A program made the translations under genes and the position numbers. A stretch of DNA of 28,933 nt, taken from CF-39 sp036518215 (GTDB taxonomy: Bacteria > Chloroflexota > Limnocylindria > P2-11E). Each line of letters starts with the position of its first letter. The stretch's first letter is position 1. Positions 13,925 through 21,801 of this stretch are shown here, in pieces. The stretch is taken from the NCBI GenBank assembly GCA_036518215.1, contig DATDNP010000031.1, positions 1 to 28,933 of the forward strand. Direction: 5' to 3'. Below the pieces are notes generated by a model. That model saw nothing but the letters and a program-made list of their open reading frames with translations, made no database searches and was not told the DNA's origin.

Positions 13925-15324
13925 CGCACAGCCGCTGGGACGACGTCTCGCCGCTCGACTACCGCTTCGTCGGCGGAGACGCGAAGCTCCAGAAGGAGCT
14001 CGGCCCGTACCTCTCGGCGGCGGCGGTCATCCGCTATCAGGCCCGCGTCGAAGGCGCGCTCGCGATGGCGATGGCCGACCTCAAGATCTGCGAACGTTCC
14101 GCGGCCGACGCGATCGCCCGCGCGGCCGACCAGGTGACGCCGCAGGAGGTCGCGGACGAAGAGCAGAAGACGCGGCACGACGTGCGGGCGCTCGTGAACG
14201 TGATCCGCTCGCGTGTGCCCGACGAGGCGAAGCGCTTCGTCCATCTCGGCGCGACCTCGTACGACATCGTCGACACGGCGAACGCGCTCCGCTACCGCGA
14301 GGCGGTCGAGCGTGTCGTCATCCCCGCGGTCGCATCGGTCGTTGCGCGGTGCATCGCGATCGCCGAGGCGGAGGCCGACACCCCGCAGATCGGTCGCACG
14401 CACGGGCGTCATGCCGAGCCGATCACGTTCGGGTTCGCGATGGCGTCGTATGTCTCGCGTCTCGGCGATCGCATCGGCCGTCTCGATCACTTCGCGAAGC
14501 GCCTTCCGGGCAAGCTCTCGGGTGCCGTCGGCGCGTACAACGCGCTCGGTCTCCTCACGTCCGACCCGCGCGCGCTCGAGCAGCGCTTCCTCGCGACCGT
14601 CGGGGTGGATCGACGCACGACCTCGAGCCAGATCGTCGAGGCCGAGGGCTGGAGCGACCTCGCGCACGCGTGCGTGTCGACGCTCGGCGTGCTCGCGAAC
14701 CTCGCGGACGACATGCGGCAGCTGCAGCGGACCGAGATCGGCGAGGTCGCCGAGGCGTTCGCGTCGGAGCAGGTCGGCTCGTCGACGATGCCGCACAAGC
14801 GCAACCCGGTGTCGTTCGAGAACGTGAAGTCGATCTGGAAGGCGATGGCGCCCCGCGTCATGACGACGTACCTCGACCAGATCAGCGAGCACCAGCGCGA
14901 CCTCACGAACTCGGCATCGCAGCGGTTCCTTGGCGAGCTCGTCGCGGCGACCGCGTACGCGGCGAAGCGCATGGCGTCGTCGCTCGAGGGCATCCGCATC
15001 GATCGCGACCGCCTGCGCGCGAACCTCGCGTCGTCGCGCGGGACGATCTCCGCGGAGCCGCTCTACGTGCTGCTCGCGAAGTACGGCCATCCCGACGCGC
15101 ACGAGGCAGTGCGCAAGGTCACGCTCGAAGCGGAGCGGAGCGGCCGCTCGGTCGTCGAGATCGCGATGATGGACAACGACGTCCGCGAGTACCTACGCAA
15201 GCTCGCGCCGGACGAGCGACGCATCCTCGAGCGACCCGAGGAGTACCGCGGGCTCGCGTCGGATGTGGCGCGTGACGTGACGCAGACATGGCGAGAACGA
15301 CTCAAAGGAGTGCTGCCAGAGTGA
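13921..15324 (+). CDS. purB: Adenylosuccinate lyase PurB
   Basis: 467 residues. It cleaves SAICAR to AICAR plus fumarate and, in the AMP branch, adenylosuccinate to AMP plus fumarate, so it acts both before and after IMP. The fumarase/aspartase superfamily signature GSSTMPHKRNP is at 286-296 with the flexible-loop catalytic Ser. HLGATSYDIVDT and QIGRTHGRHAEPITFG carry the other conserved His and Thr positions. The ATG overlaps the purE stop. Near its 3' end AAAGGAG (15304-15310) serves as ribosome binding site for purC. Confidence 0.96.
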   Translation: MTHSRWDDVSPLDYRFVGGDAKLQKELGPYLSAAAVIRYQARVEGALAMAMADLKICERSAADAIARAADQVTPQEVADEEQKTRHDVRALVNVIRSRVPDEAKRFVHLGATSYDIVDTANALRYREAVERVVIPAVASVVARCIAIAEAEADTPQIGRTHGRHAEPITFGFAMASYVSRLGDRIGRLDHFAKRLPGKLSGAVGAYNALGLLTSDPRALEQRFLATVGVDRRTTSSQIVEAEGWSDLAHACVSTLGVLANLADDMRQLQRTEIGEVAEAFASEQVGSSTMPHKRNPVSFENVKSIWKAMAPRVMTTYLDQISEHQRDLTNSASQRFLGELVAATAYAAKRMASSLEGIRIDRDRLRANLASSRGTISAEPLYVLLAKYGHPDAHEAVRKVTLEAERSGRSVVEIAMMDNDVREYLRKLAPDERRILERPEEYRGLASDVARDVTQTWRERLKGVLPE

Positions 15325-16211
15325 GTACGACACTTGTGCAGAGCGACGTCCCCGGAGCGACCCTCTTCCGGCGGGGCAAGGTCCGCGACGTGTACGAGGC
15401 CGGCGACGATCGCCTCGTGCTGGTCGCGAGCGATCGTCTCTCGGCGTTCGACGTCGTGTTCCCGACGCCGATCCCCGACAAGGGCCGCATCCTCACGCAG
15501 CTCTCGAACTTCTGGTTCGCGCGCCTCGAGTCCGTCGTTCCGAACCACCTCGTCGCGACCGACCTGGCGGACTTCCCGGCCGCGTTCCGCAGCGTGAAGG
15601 CGCTGGATGGTCGTGCGGTGCTCGTGAAGCGATGCGAGCGCATCGACATCGAGTGCGTGGCGCGCGGCTACATCTCCGGCTCGGCCTGGACCGAGTACAA
15701 GACGCTCGGCACGGTCGCGAGCGAGCCGCTCCCGAAGGGACTGCTCGAGTCGGCCAAGCTCGATGAGCCGATCTTCACGCCGGCGACGAAGGCCGAGAGC
15801 GGTCACGACGAGAACATCTCGCGCTCGCAGCTCGCCGCGATCGTCGGGCGCGAGCTCGCGAAGGAGCTCGAGCGCGTGACGCTCGCGCTCTACCGCGCCG
15901 CGCACGCGTACGCGCTGGGGCGCGGTCTCATCCTCGCGGACACGAAGTTCGAGTTCGGCATGTACGACGGCAAGCTCACGCTCATCGACGAGGCGCTCAC
16001 GCCGGACTCGTCGCGCTACTGGGACGCGGCGAAGTACGAGCCGGGCCGCACGCCGCCGTCCTACGACAAGCAGTACGTGCGCGACTACGTGACGAAGATC
16101 GGGTGGAACAAGGAGCCGCCGGCTCCCGACCTCCCCGAGGACGTCGTGCGCGGCACGACCGAGCGATACCGCGAGGCGTACGAGCGCCTCACCGGAAAGA
16201 CGCTGCCATGA
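15321..16211 (+). CDS. purC: SAICAR synthetase PurC
   Basis: 296 residues. It condenses CAIR with aspartate using ATP, the step between PurE and PurB. Landmarks are the N-terminal GKVRDVYEA glycine-rich loop, ASDRLSAFDVVFP, VARGYISGSAW, and the late LADTKFEFG and IDEALTPDSSR segments. The length and the C-terminal PEDVVRGTTERYREAYERLTG are typical of the longer bacterial/eukaryotic form. The GTG start overlaps the purB stop (GTGA), with AAAGGAG at a 10-nt spacing; its own stop overlaps purS (ATGA). Confidence 0.97.
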   Translation: MSTTLVQSDVPGATLFRRGKVRDVYEAGDDRLVLVASDRLSAFDVVFPTPIPDKGRILTQLSNFWFARLESVVPNHLVATDLADFPAAFRSVKALDGRAVLVKRCERIDIECVARGYISGSAWTEYKTLGTVASEPLPKGLLESAKLDEPIFTPATKAESGHDENISRSQLAAIVGRELAKELERVTLALYRAAHAYALGRGLILADTKFEFGMYDGKLTLIDEALTPDSSRYWDAAKYEPGRTPPSYDKQYVRDYVTKIGWNKEPPAPDLPEDVVRGTTERYREAYERLTGKTLP

Positions 16212-16465
16212 GGTATGTGGCGACGATCCACGTACGCACGAAGCCGGAGGTGCGCGATCCGCAGGGCGAGGCCGCTCGCGGCGCGCTCCGGTCGCTCGGG
16301 CTCGACGTGTCCGACGTGCGCGTGGGCAAGGAGATCGTCGTCACGTTCGACGCCGCGGATCAGGCCGCGGCAAAGGATGCGCTCCGACTCATGGGCAACG
16401 AGCTTCTCGCGAATCCCGTGATCGAGGACTTCAGCGTCGAGTTCACGGAGCGGGTCCCGGCATGA
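16208..16465 (+). CDS. purS: FGAM synthase subunit PurS
   Basis: 85 residues, the usual size. PurS is the small structural subunit that bridges PurL and PurQ in the three-part FGAM synthase of Gram-positive and many other bacteria. The pattern VRTKPEVRDPQGEAARGALRS followed by DVRVGKEIVVTFD is characteristic. ATGA overlaps with purC before it and purQ after it. Confidence 0.95.
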   Translation: MRYVATIHVRTKPEVRDPQGEAARGALRSLGLDVSDVRVGKEIVVTFDAADQAAAKDALRLMGNELLANPVIEDFSVEFTERVPA

Positions 16466-17175
16466 CGCGCATCGCCCTCCTGCGCTACCCCGGCACGTGG
16501 AGCGAGCGCGATTTCGAGCACGCATTCTCGCTCATCCCGGACGTCGAGACCGCGATCCTCTGGCACGAGGACGCCGACCTCACCGGGTTCGACGCGGCCA
16601 TCGTCCCGGGCGGCTTCAGCTACGGCGACTACCTCCGCGCCGGCGCGATCGCGAAGCTCTCGCCGGCGACGAGGGCGCTGCGCGCGTTCGCGGACGAGGG
16701 CAAGCCGGTGCTCGGGTCGTGCAACGGCTTCCAGATCCTCTGCGAAGCCGGCCTGCTCCCCGGCGCACTCCTGCGCAACGCCGGTCTCGAGTACCGGTGC
16801 GACTGGATCCACGTGCGCGTGGACAGCGACCGCACGCCGTGGACGCGCGGACTCCACGGCCAGGTGCTCCGCATGCCGATCGGTCACGGAGAAGGCTGCT
16901 TCGTCGCGGATCCCGACACGATCGCCGAGCTCGAGGAGACCGGCCGCGTCGTGTTCCGCTACGCGGACCGGACCGGCGCGGCCACGCTCGAAGCGAATCC
17001 GAACGGCTCGGTGGGGAATATCGCTGGTATATGCAACGAATCGGGCAACGTCGTGGGGCTCATGCCGCACCCGGAACGGTGCGTGGAGGCGCTGCTCGGC
17101 GGCACGGACGGGTATCGAGTCCTCGCCAATGTCGCGAAAGTGGTGGCAGGCACGGGTCCTGCCCTATATAGATAG
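16462..17175 (+). CDS. purQ: FGAM synthase glutaminase subunit PurQ
   Basis: 237 residues. It supplies ammonia from glutamine to PurL for the FGAR to FGAM step. Class I amidotransferase landmarks: VPGGFSYGDYLRAG, the nucleophile Cys87 in GSCNGFQ, and the His203/Glu205 pair in MPHPER. The last codons (CTA TAT AGA) are AT-rich and unlike the rest of the gene, giving a TATATAGATAGGTAT tract across the stop codon that could hold an internal promoter. The stop is 8 nt before the nucleotidyltransferase-HEPN gene, which separates purQ from its partner gene purL. Confidence 0.96.
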   Translation: MTRIALLRYPGTWSERDFEHAFSLIPDVETAILWHEDADLTGFDAAIVPGGFSYGDYLRAGAIAKLSPATRALRAFADEGKPVLGSCNGFQILCEAGLLPGALLRNAGLEYRCDWIHVRVDSDRTPWTRGLHGQVLRMPIGHGEGCFVADPDTIAELEETGRVVFRYADRTGAATLEANPNGSVGNIAGICNESGNVVGLMPHPERCVEALLGGTDGYRVLANVAKVVAGTGPALYR

Positions 17176-17183
17176 GTATCGAG

Positions 17184-18035
17184 ATGGACCTCTTCGAGAA
17201 GCAGGCCCAGCTCCATTCGCTCTTCCAGCGAAGCCCTGTCGACGCGGCCTACACGCAGGGCAGCGGCGGAGCGCGGCGCCTGGCGGGCGCGTACAGCGAC
17301 CTCGACGTCGCCCTCCTTCTCCTCGACAAGGTGAAGGCGAACGAGTTCTTCGACTACCAGGTGTACTTCGTGAGCGAGCTGTCGAAGACGCTCGAGACCC
17401 AGGGGCTCGACGTCGTCATCCTCAACCAGGCGAGCCTTCTTCAGCGCGCCAACGTCATCCGCTCGTGGAACATCCTCTACCAGCGGGATGAAAAGCGCCG
17501 CGTGCAGTGGGAGACGCGCGCGGTGATGGAGTACCTCGAGTTCCAGAAGTACGACGATCTCCAGTCGAAGGCGCTCGCCGAGCGGACGAAGAGCGATCGG
17601 TTCGCGATCGATCCCGAGTACGTGAGGGCGCGACTCGCGCGGCTGCGCGAGTACACGCAGCTCCTCGACGACCTGCGGCTCATCGAGCACGCGAAGTTCA
17701 AGTCGGATCCGAAGCTCTACGGGCTCGCGCAGTGGTATCTGCAGCAGGCCGTCGAGCTCCTGTTCGGCACGGGCGCGTATCTCGTGATGGCGCTCGCGCT
17801 TCCCCGTCCCGAGGCGTATCACGACATACTTGATGCCGTGGCGGGGCACGGGGTCATCGAGCGGCCGCTCGCGTATCGGCTGGAGCACCTCGCGAATCTG
17901 CGCAACCTCCTCGCGTACGATCGCGACCAGACCGACATCGACGACGTCTACCGGCAGATCCAGACACGCCTCACCGATCTGCGCGCGTTCGCCGATCAGG
18001 TCGAGCGGTTCCTCGGAGCGGGCGAGGACGCATGA
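17184..18035 (+). CDS. MntA-HepT-like fusion: minimal nucleotidyltransferase plus HEPN (DUF86) domain
   Basis: 283 residues. The N-terminal half (about 1-120) is a minimal nucleotidyltransferase: GSGGAR (26-31), the metal-binding pair SDLD (Asp39, Asp41), a third carboxylate at Asp76 in GLDVVIL, and the MntA-like tail ILYQRD. The C-terminal half (about 140-275) is a DUF86/HepT-type HEPN domain (KLYGLAQWYLQQAVELL, then GHGVIERPLA). In HepT toxins the RNase motif is R-x4-H-x-Y; here the sequence is R240-N-L-L-A-Y245-D-R, so both the catalytic His and the following Tyr are replaced. In MntA-HepT systems the two parts are separate genes and MntA AMPylates HepT. Here they are one chain, 8 nt after purQ and overlapping purL by ATGA. 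A role in controlling FGAM synthase or sensing adenylates is inference. Confidence 0.82.
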   Translation: MDLFEKQAQLHSLFQRSPVDAAYTQGSGGARRLAGAYSDLDVALLLLDKVKANEFFDYQVYFVSELSKTLETQGLDVVILNQASLLQRANVIRSWNILYQRDEKRRVQWETRAVMEYLEFQKYDDLQSKALAERTKSDRFAIDPEYVRARLARLREYTQLLDDLRLIEHAKFKSDPKLYGLAQWYLQQAVELLFGTGAYLVMALALPRPEAYHDILDAVAGHGVIERPLAYRLEHLANLRNLLAYDRDQTDIDDVYRQIQTRLTDLRAFADQVERFLGAGEDA

Positions 18036-20389
18036 GCTCGTCCCCGACGATGACGGGGACGACGACGGCGAAGCCTAAGCAGGACATCGCGGCCGAGGTC
18101 GGTCTCACTCCCTTCGAAGCCTCGCGCGTGCGCGAGCTCGTCGGCCGCGAGCCGAATGCGCTCGAGTGGGCGATGTTCGGCGCGATGTGGAGCGAGCATT
18201 GCGCGTACAAGCACAGCAAGAAGCTGCTGCGCACGCTCCCCACGAAGGGCGCCCGCGTCGCGGTCGGTCCAGGCGAGAACGCCGGCGCCGTCGATCTCGG
18301 GGACGGCCTCCTGTGCGCGTTCAAGGTCGAGAGCCACAACCATCCCTCGGCGGTCGAGCCCTACCAGGGCGCGGCCACCGGGGTCGGCGGCATCCTCCGC
18401 GACGTCTTCGCGATGGGCGCGCGTCCGGTCGCGCTCCTCAACGCGCTCGCGTTCGGGGAGCCTTCCGAGAAGCGCACGCGCCGCCTCGTCGGCGGCGTCG
18501 TCGGCGGGATCTCCTTCTACGGCAACTGCATCGGCATCCCCGACGTCGCGGGCCACATCTCGTTCGAGCCCTGTTATCAGGACAACCCGCTCGTGAACGC
18601 CATGTGCGTCGGGCTCGTGCGCCGCGAGCACCTGCGGTTCGCGAACACCGCGCGACCCGGGAGCGCGGTGTACCTCGTCGGGTCCGACACCGGGCGCGAC
18701 GGCATCGCGGGCGCCTCGCTCCTCGCGTCGTTCGAGTTCGGCGAGGGCGGCGAGGAGCACCGGCCGTCGGTGCAGGTGGGCAACCCGTTCCTCGAGAAGC
18801 TCCTCATGGAGGCGACGCTCGAGCTCGTCGAGCAGGACGCCATCGAAGCGATCCAGGACCTCGGCGCGGCGGGGCTCACGTGCGCGACGAGCGAGGTCGC
18901 CGCGAAGAGCAAGGTCGGCATGCGCGTCGACGTCGATCGCGTGCCGCGGCGCGCGCAGGAGATGACGCCGTACGAGGTGATGCTCTCCGAATCGCAGGAG
19001 CGCATGCTCGTCGTCGCGCGGCCCGGACGCGAGCGCGACGTCGAGCGCCTCTTCGAGCGCTGGGAGCTGCACGGCGTGCGCATCGGCGAAGTCACGAGCG
19101 AGGAGACCCTTGAGATCGTGAGCGGCGGCGAGTCGGTCGCGTCGTTGCGGCCCGCCTGGCTCGCCGACGATGCTCCCGAGTACGACGTGACCGAATGGGC
19201 GAAGGCGCCGGAGGCGGCCGGCGACGTTGCCTCGGGGGGCGACCCGTCTCGCTCCTCGCGACTCGCTACGCGCGCCGCCGGCGAACGGGAGCCCGCAATG
19301 GACGAGCGCGCTGGGCTCAATGCTCGTCGCGAGACCGGGTCCGCCCCCCTCGACCTCGCCGGCCGCCCGTTTCAGAAGATCGGACTCGAGCTGCTTGAGC
19401 TCCTGGCGAGCCCCGCGGTCGCGTCGCGACGCGTGTTGTATCGAACCTACGACCAGATGGTCGGCACCGACACCGTGCTCGGTCCCGGTGCCGACGCCGG
19501 CGTGCTGCGCATCAAGGGCCGGCGCGACGGCATCGCCGTCGCGATCGACGCGCAGCCGCGCGTCGCGGCCCTCGATCCGTTCGTCGGCGCCGCGTCGGCC
19601 GTCGCCGAGACGCTGCGGAACCTCGTGTGCGTCGGCGCGACGCCGCTCGCAATCACCGACTGCCTCAATATCGGGAACCCCGAGCGTCCGCTCGGCGCGT
19701 GGCAGCTCGAGCGCACGATCGCCGGGATCAAGGCCGCGTGCGACGCGCTCGGCGTGCCGGTCGTGTCGGGAAACGTGTCGCTCTACAACGCGACGAAGGG
19801 CGCGGACATCTGGCCGACGGCGATGATCGGCGCGGTCGGGCATCTCGAGGACGTCGCCGCGCACGTTCCCGTGACGAGCGGCCGGCCGGGCGACGTCGTG
19901 CTCCTTGCCGGCAGCGCGAGCGTCACCCTCGGCGCGTCGGCATACGGCGCGATGCACGGGATCCACGAGGGACCGGTGACGATCGATCTCGCGCTCGAGG
20001 CGCGTCTCCAGCGGTTCATCCTCGGCGCCCACGCACGCGGGCTCATCCGCGCGCTCCACGACCGCGCCGAGGGCGGCCTCGGCGTCGCGCTCGCGGAGCT
20101 CGCGATGCGCGACGGCATCGGCATGAAGGCGACGCTGCCGGCGGTCCGCGGCATCGACAAGCGCGTGGCGCTCTTCGGCGAGGGTCCGTCGGGCGTCGTC
20201 GTCGTCGCGGACGCGTCGCGCGAGGCCGAGCTTCGCGCGCTCGCGACGGAGCACGACGTGCCGGTGTGGACGCTCGGGACCGTCGGCGGGGATCTCCTCG
20301 AGGTGGCACCGGTCCTTGGCATGCCCGTCGCCTCGCTCGCCGGGGCGCACGGTCACGGGCTCGCGCGCGCGCTGGGGAGGGAGAGCTAG
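18032..20389 (+). CDS. purL: FGAM synthase large subunit PurL (small type) with inserted segment
   Basis: 785 residues, somewhat long for the small PurL that works with PurS and PurQ. It converts FGAR, ATP and ammonia to FGAM. Motifs: MWSEHCAYKHSK, the nucleotide-binding KVESHNHPSAVEPYQGAATGVGG region, DLGAAGLTCATSE, MLSESQERM, and in the second half SGNVSLYNAT and HDRAEGGLGVALAE. Between APEYDVTEW and FQKIGLELLELL there is an odd Arg/Ser/Ala/Glu-rich stretch. About residues 401-440 of it are encoded by a palindromic DNA element (19234-19349). It lies at the boundary between the two PurM-like halves, where an insertion could be tolerated. Start: ATG overlapping the nucleotidyltransferase-HEPN stop. 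Confidence 0.96.
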   Translation: MSSSPTMTGTTTAKPKQDIAAEVGLTPFEASRVRELVGREPNALEWAMFGAMWSEHCAYKHSKKLLRTLPTKGARVAVGPGENAGAVDLGDGLLCAFKVESHNHPSAVEPYQGAATGVGGILRDVFAMGARPVALLNALAFGEPSEKRTRRLVGGVVGGISFYGNCIGIPDVAGHISFEPCYQDNPLVNAMCVGLVRREHLRFANTARPGSAVYLVGSDTGRDGIAGASLLASFEFGEGGEEHRPSVQVGNPFLEKLLMEATLELVEQDAIEAIQDLGAAGLTCATSEVAAKSKVGMRVDVDRVPRRAQEMTPYEVMLSESQERMLVVARPGRERDVERLFERWELHGVRIGEVTSEETLEIVSGGESVASLRPAWLADDAPEYDVTEWAKAPEAAGDVASGGDPSRSSRLATRAAGEREPAMDERAGLNARRETGSAPLDLAGRPFQKIGLELLELLASPAVASRRVLYRTYDQMVGTDTVLGPGADAGVLRIKGRRDGIAVAIDAQPRVAALDPFVGAASAVAETLRNLVCVGATPLAITDCLNIGNPERPLGAWQLERTIAGIKAACDALGVPVVSGNVSLYNATKGADIWPTAMIGAVGHLEDVAAHVPVTSGRPGDVVLLAGSASVTLGASAYGAMHGIHEGPVTIDLALEARLQRFILGAHARGLIRALHDRAEGGLGVALAELAMRDGIGMKATLPAVRGIDKRVALFGEGPSGVVVVADASREAELRALATEHDVPVWTLGTVGGDLLEVAPVLGMPVASLAGAHGHGLARALGRES
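19234..19349. repeat. 116-bp palindromic element inserted in frame in purL
   Basis: The ends are near-perfect inverted repeats: GGGGGGCGACCCGTCTCGC (19234-19252) pairs with 19329-19349, which differs only by two single-base bulges. Inside are two further hairpins: GCTCC (19251-19255) with GGAGC (19288-19292), and GACGAGC (19301-19307) with GCTCGTC (19322-19328). The whole can fold as a long stem ending in a three-way junction. Flanking CTCG on both sides might be a target duplication. It remains in frame and adds about 40 residues to PurL, like the Rickettsia palindromic elements that insert in genes. No second copy was recognised in this window. Confidence 0.68.
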
Positions 20390-20391
20390 CC

Positions 20392-21801
20392 ATGTGTGGG
20401 GTGTGTGGGATCTGGAGCCCGACGGATCAGGCGCAGCGCGATCCGGCCGAGGCCGCTCGGCTCATATTCTTCTCGCTCTACGCGCTCCAGCACCGCGGCC
20501 AGGAGTCGGCGGGCATCGCGGCGACCGACGGCGCGGATCTGCGTGTCGTACGGCGCATGGGTCTCGTCGGGCAGGTGTTCAGCGAACCCGACCTCAACGT
20601 CCTCGGCGGCCGAGCCGCGATGGGCCACACGCGGTACTCGACCACGGGCTCGTCGAAGATCCAGAACGCGCAGCCGATGGTCGTCCACGATCCCGAACTC
20701 GGCGAGCTCGCGATCGGACACAACGGCAACTGCATCAACGCGCGCGAGATGCGCGACGAGATGGCCGCACGCGGCGTGAGCTTCACCACCTCGTCGGACA
20801 CCGAGGTCGTCGCGCAGGCGATCGCGAACGCCGAGGGCGCGACGTGGGACGAGCGCATCGCGCATGCGCTCCCGCATCTCGCGGGCGCGTGGTCGCTCGT
20901 CATGCTCACGCCGTCCGCGCTCTACGCCGTGCGGGACCCGCTCGGGGTCCGACCCCTCTGCCTCGGGCGGAAGGGACGGGCGTGGCTCGTCGCGAGCGAG
21001 ACGTGCGCGCTCGACACGATCGGCGCCGAGTTCATCCGCGAGGTCGCGCCGGGCGAGGTGATGCGCATCGACGACCGCGGCCCCGTGCCCATCGCCGACC
21101 TCGCGGCTCCGGATCGCCGCGGGCTCTGCGTCTTCGAGCACGTGTACCTCGCGTCCGCGTCGAGCCGGCTCGGTGGCGTGTCGGTGTACGCGACGCGCGA
21201 GCGGATGGGCGAGATCCTCGCCGAGGAGCATCCCGCGAACGCGGACGCCGTCATTCCGGTGCCCGACAGCGCCATCCCGGCCGCGGTCGGGTACGCGCGC
21301 CGCAGCGGGATCCCGTTCCACGAGGGGCTCATCAAGAACCGCTACATCGGGCGCACGTTCATCCAGCCGTCCGATGACCTGCGCAAGCACAGCGTCGCGC
21401 TCAAGTACAACGCGCTGCGCGACGTCCTCGAGGGAAAGCGCGTCGTCGTCGTCGACGACTCGATCGTGCGCGGCAATACGAGCGGCCCGATCGTCGAGCT
21501 GCTCCGGCGTAACGGCGCGCGCGAGGTCCACATGCGCGTCTGCTCGCCGCCGATCCGGCACTCGTGCTACTTCGGCGTCGACATGGCGCGCCGGAGCGAG
21601 CTCATCGCGTCGCGGCTCTCGGTCGAGGAGATCCGCGAGCACATCGGCGCGGATTCGCTCGGCTACCTCTCGCTCGAAGGCATGATCCGCGCGACCGGCG
21701 GGGGGAGCGACGAATACTGCGCGGCGTGCTTCACCGGCGACTACCTCGTCCCGGTCCAGCTCGAGCTCGACAAGAGCGCGCTCGAGAAGGTGAAGCCCTG
21801 A
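20392..21801 (+). CDS. purF: Amidophosphoribosyltransferase PurF (FeS type)
   Basis: 469 residues. It makes phosphoribosylamine from PRPP and glutamine, the first committed step of purine synthesis. The protein starts MCGVCG, so Cys2 becomes the N-terminal nucleophile after Met removal, with no propeptide to cleave. GHTRYSTTGSS and HNGNCIN belong to the glutaminase domain. VVVVDDSIVRGNTSG is the PRPP loop of the phosphoribosyltransferase domain. Cys246 (GLCVFEH), one or both of Cys384 and Cys392 (CSPPIRHSC), and Cys443/Cys446 (YCAAC) match the [4Fe-4S] ligand positions of the Bacillus-type enzyme. GGAGGGAG precedes the ATG; the stop shares one base with purM (TGATG). Confidence 0.97.
   Translation: MCGVCGIWSPTDQAQRDPAEAARLIFFSLYALQHRGQESAGIAATDGADLRVVRRMGLVGQVFSEPDLNVLGGRAAMGHTRYSTTGSSKIQNAQPMVVHDPELGELAIGHNGNCINAREMRDEMAARGVSFTTSSDTEVVAQAIANAEGATWDERIAHALPHLAGAWSLVMLTPSALYAVRDPLGVRPLCLGRKGRAWLVASETCALDTIGAEFIREVAPGEVMRIDDRGPVPIADLAAPDRRGLCVFEHVYLASASSRLGGVSVYATRERMGEILAEEHPANADAVIPVPDSAIPAAVGYARRSGIPFHEGLIKNRYIGRTFIQPSDDLRKHSVALKYNALRDVLEGKRVVVVDDSIVRGNTSGPIVELLRRNGAREVHMRVCSPPIRHSCYFGVDMARRSELIASRLSVEEIREHIGADSLGYLSLEGMIRATGGGSDEYCAACFTGDYLVPVQLELDKSALEKVKP

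Noticed and set aside
19231..19352. CTCG flanks as a definite 4-bp target duplication of the purL element
   Set aside because: Four bases recur easily by chance at this composition, and the implied net insertion of 118 nt would shift the frame, so it is only mentioned as a possibility.
17996..20356. A 786-codon open frame on the minus strand opposite purL
   Set aside because: It is a mirror of purL codon usage in GC-rich DNA: Arg/Asp/Glu/Ala-rich, no recognisable domain, and opposite a gene with unmistakable purL motifs. Similar long minus-strand frames opposite guaA, purD, purB and the dehydratase were rejected for the same reason.
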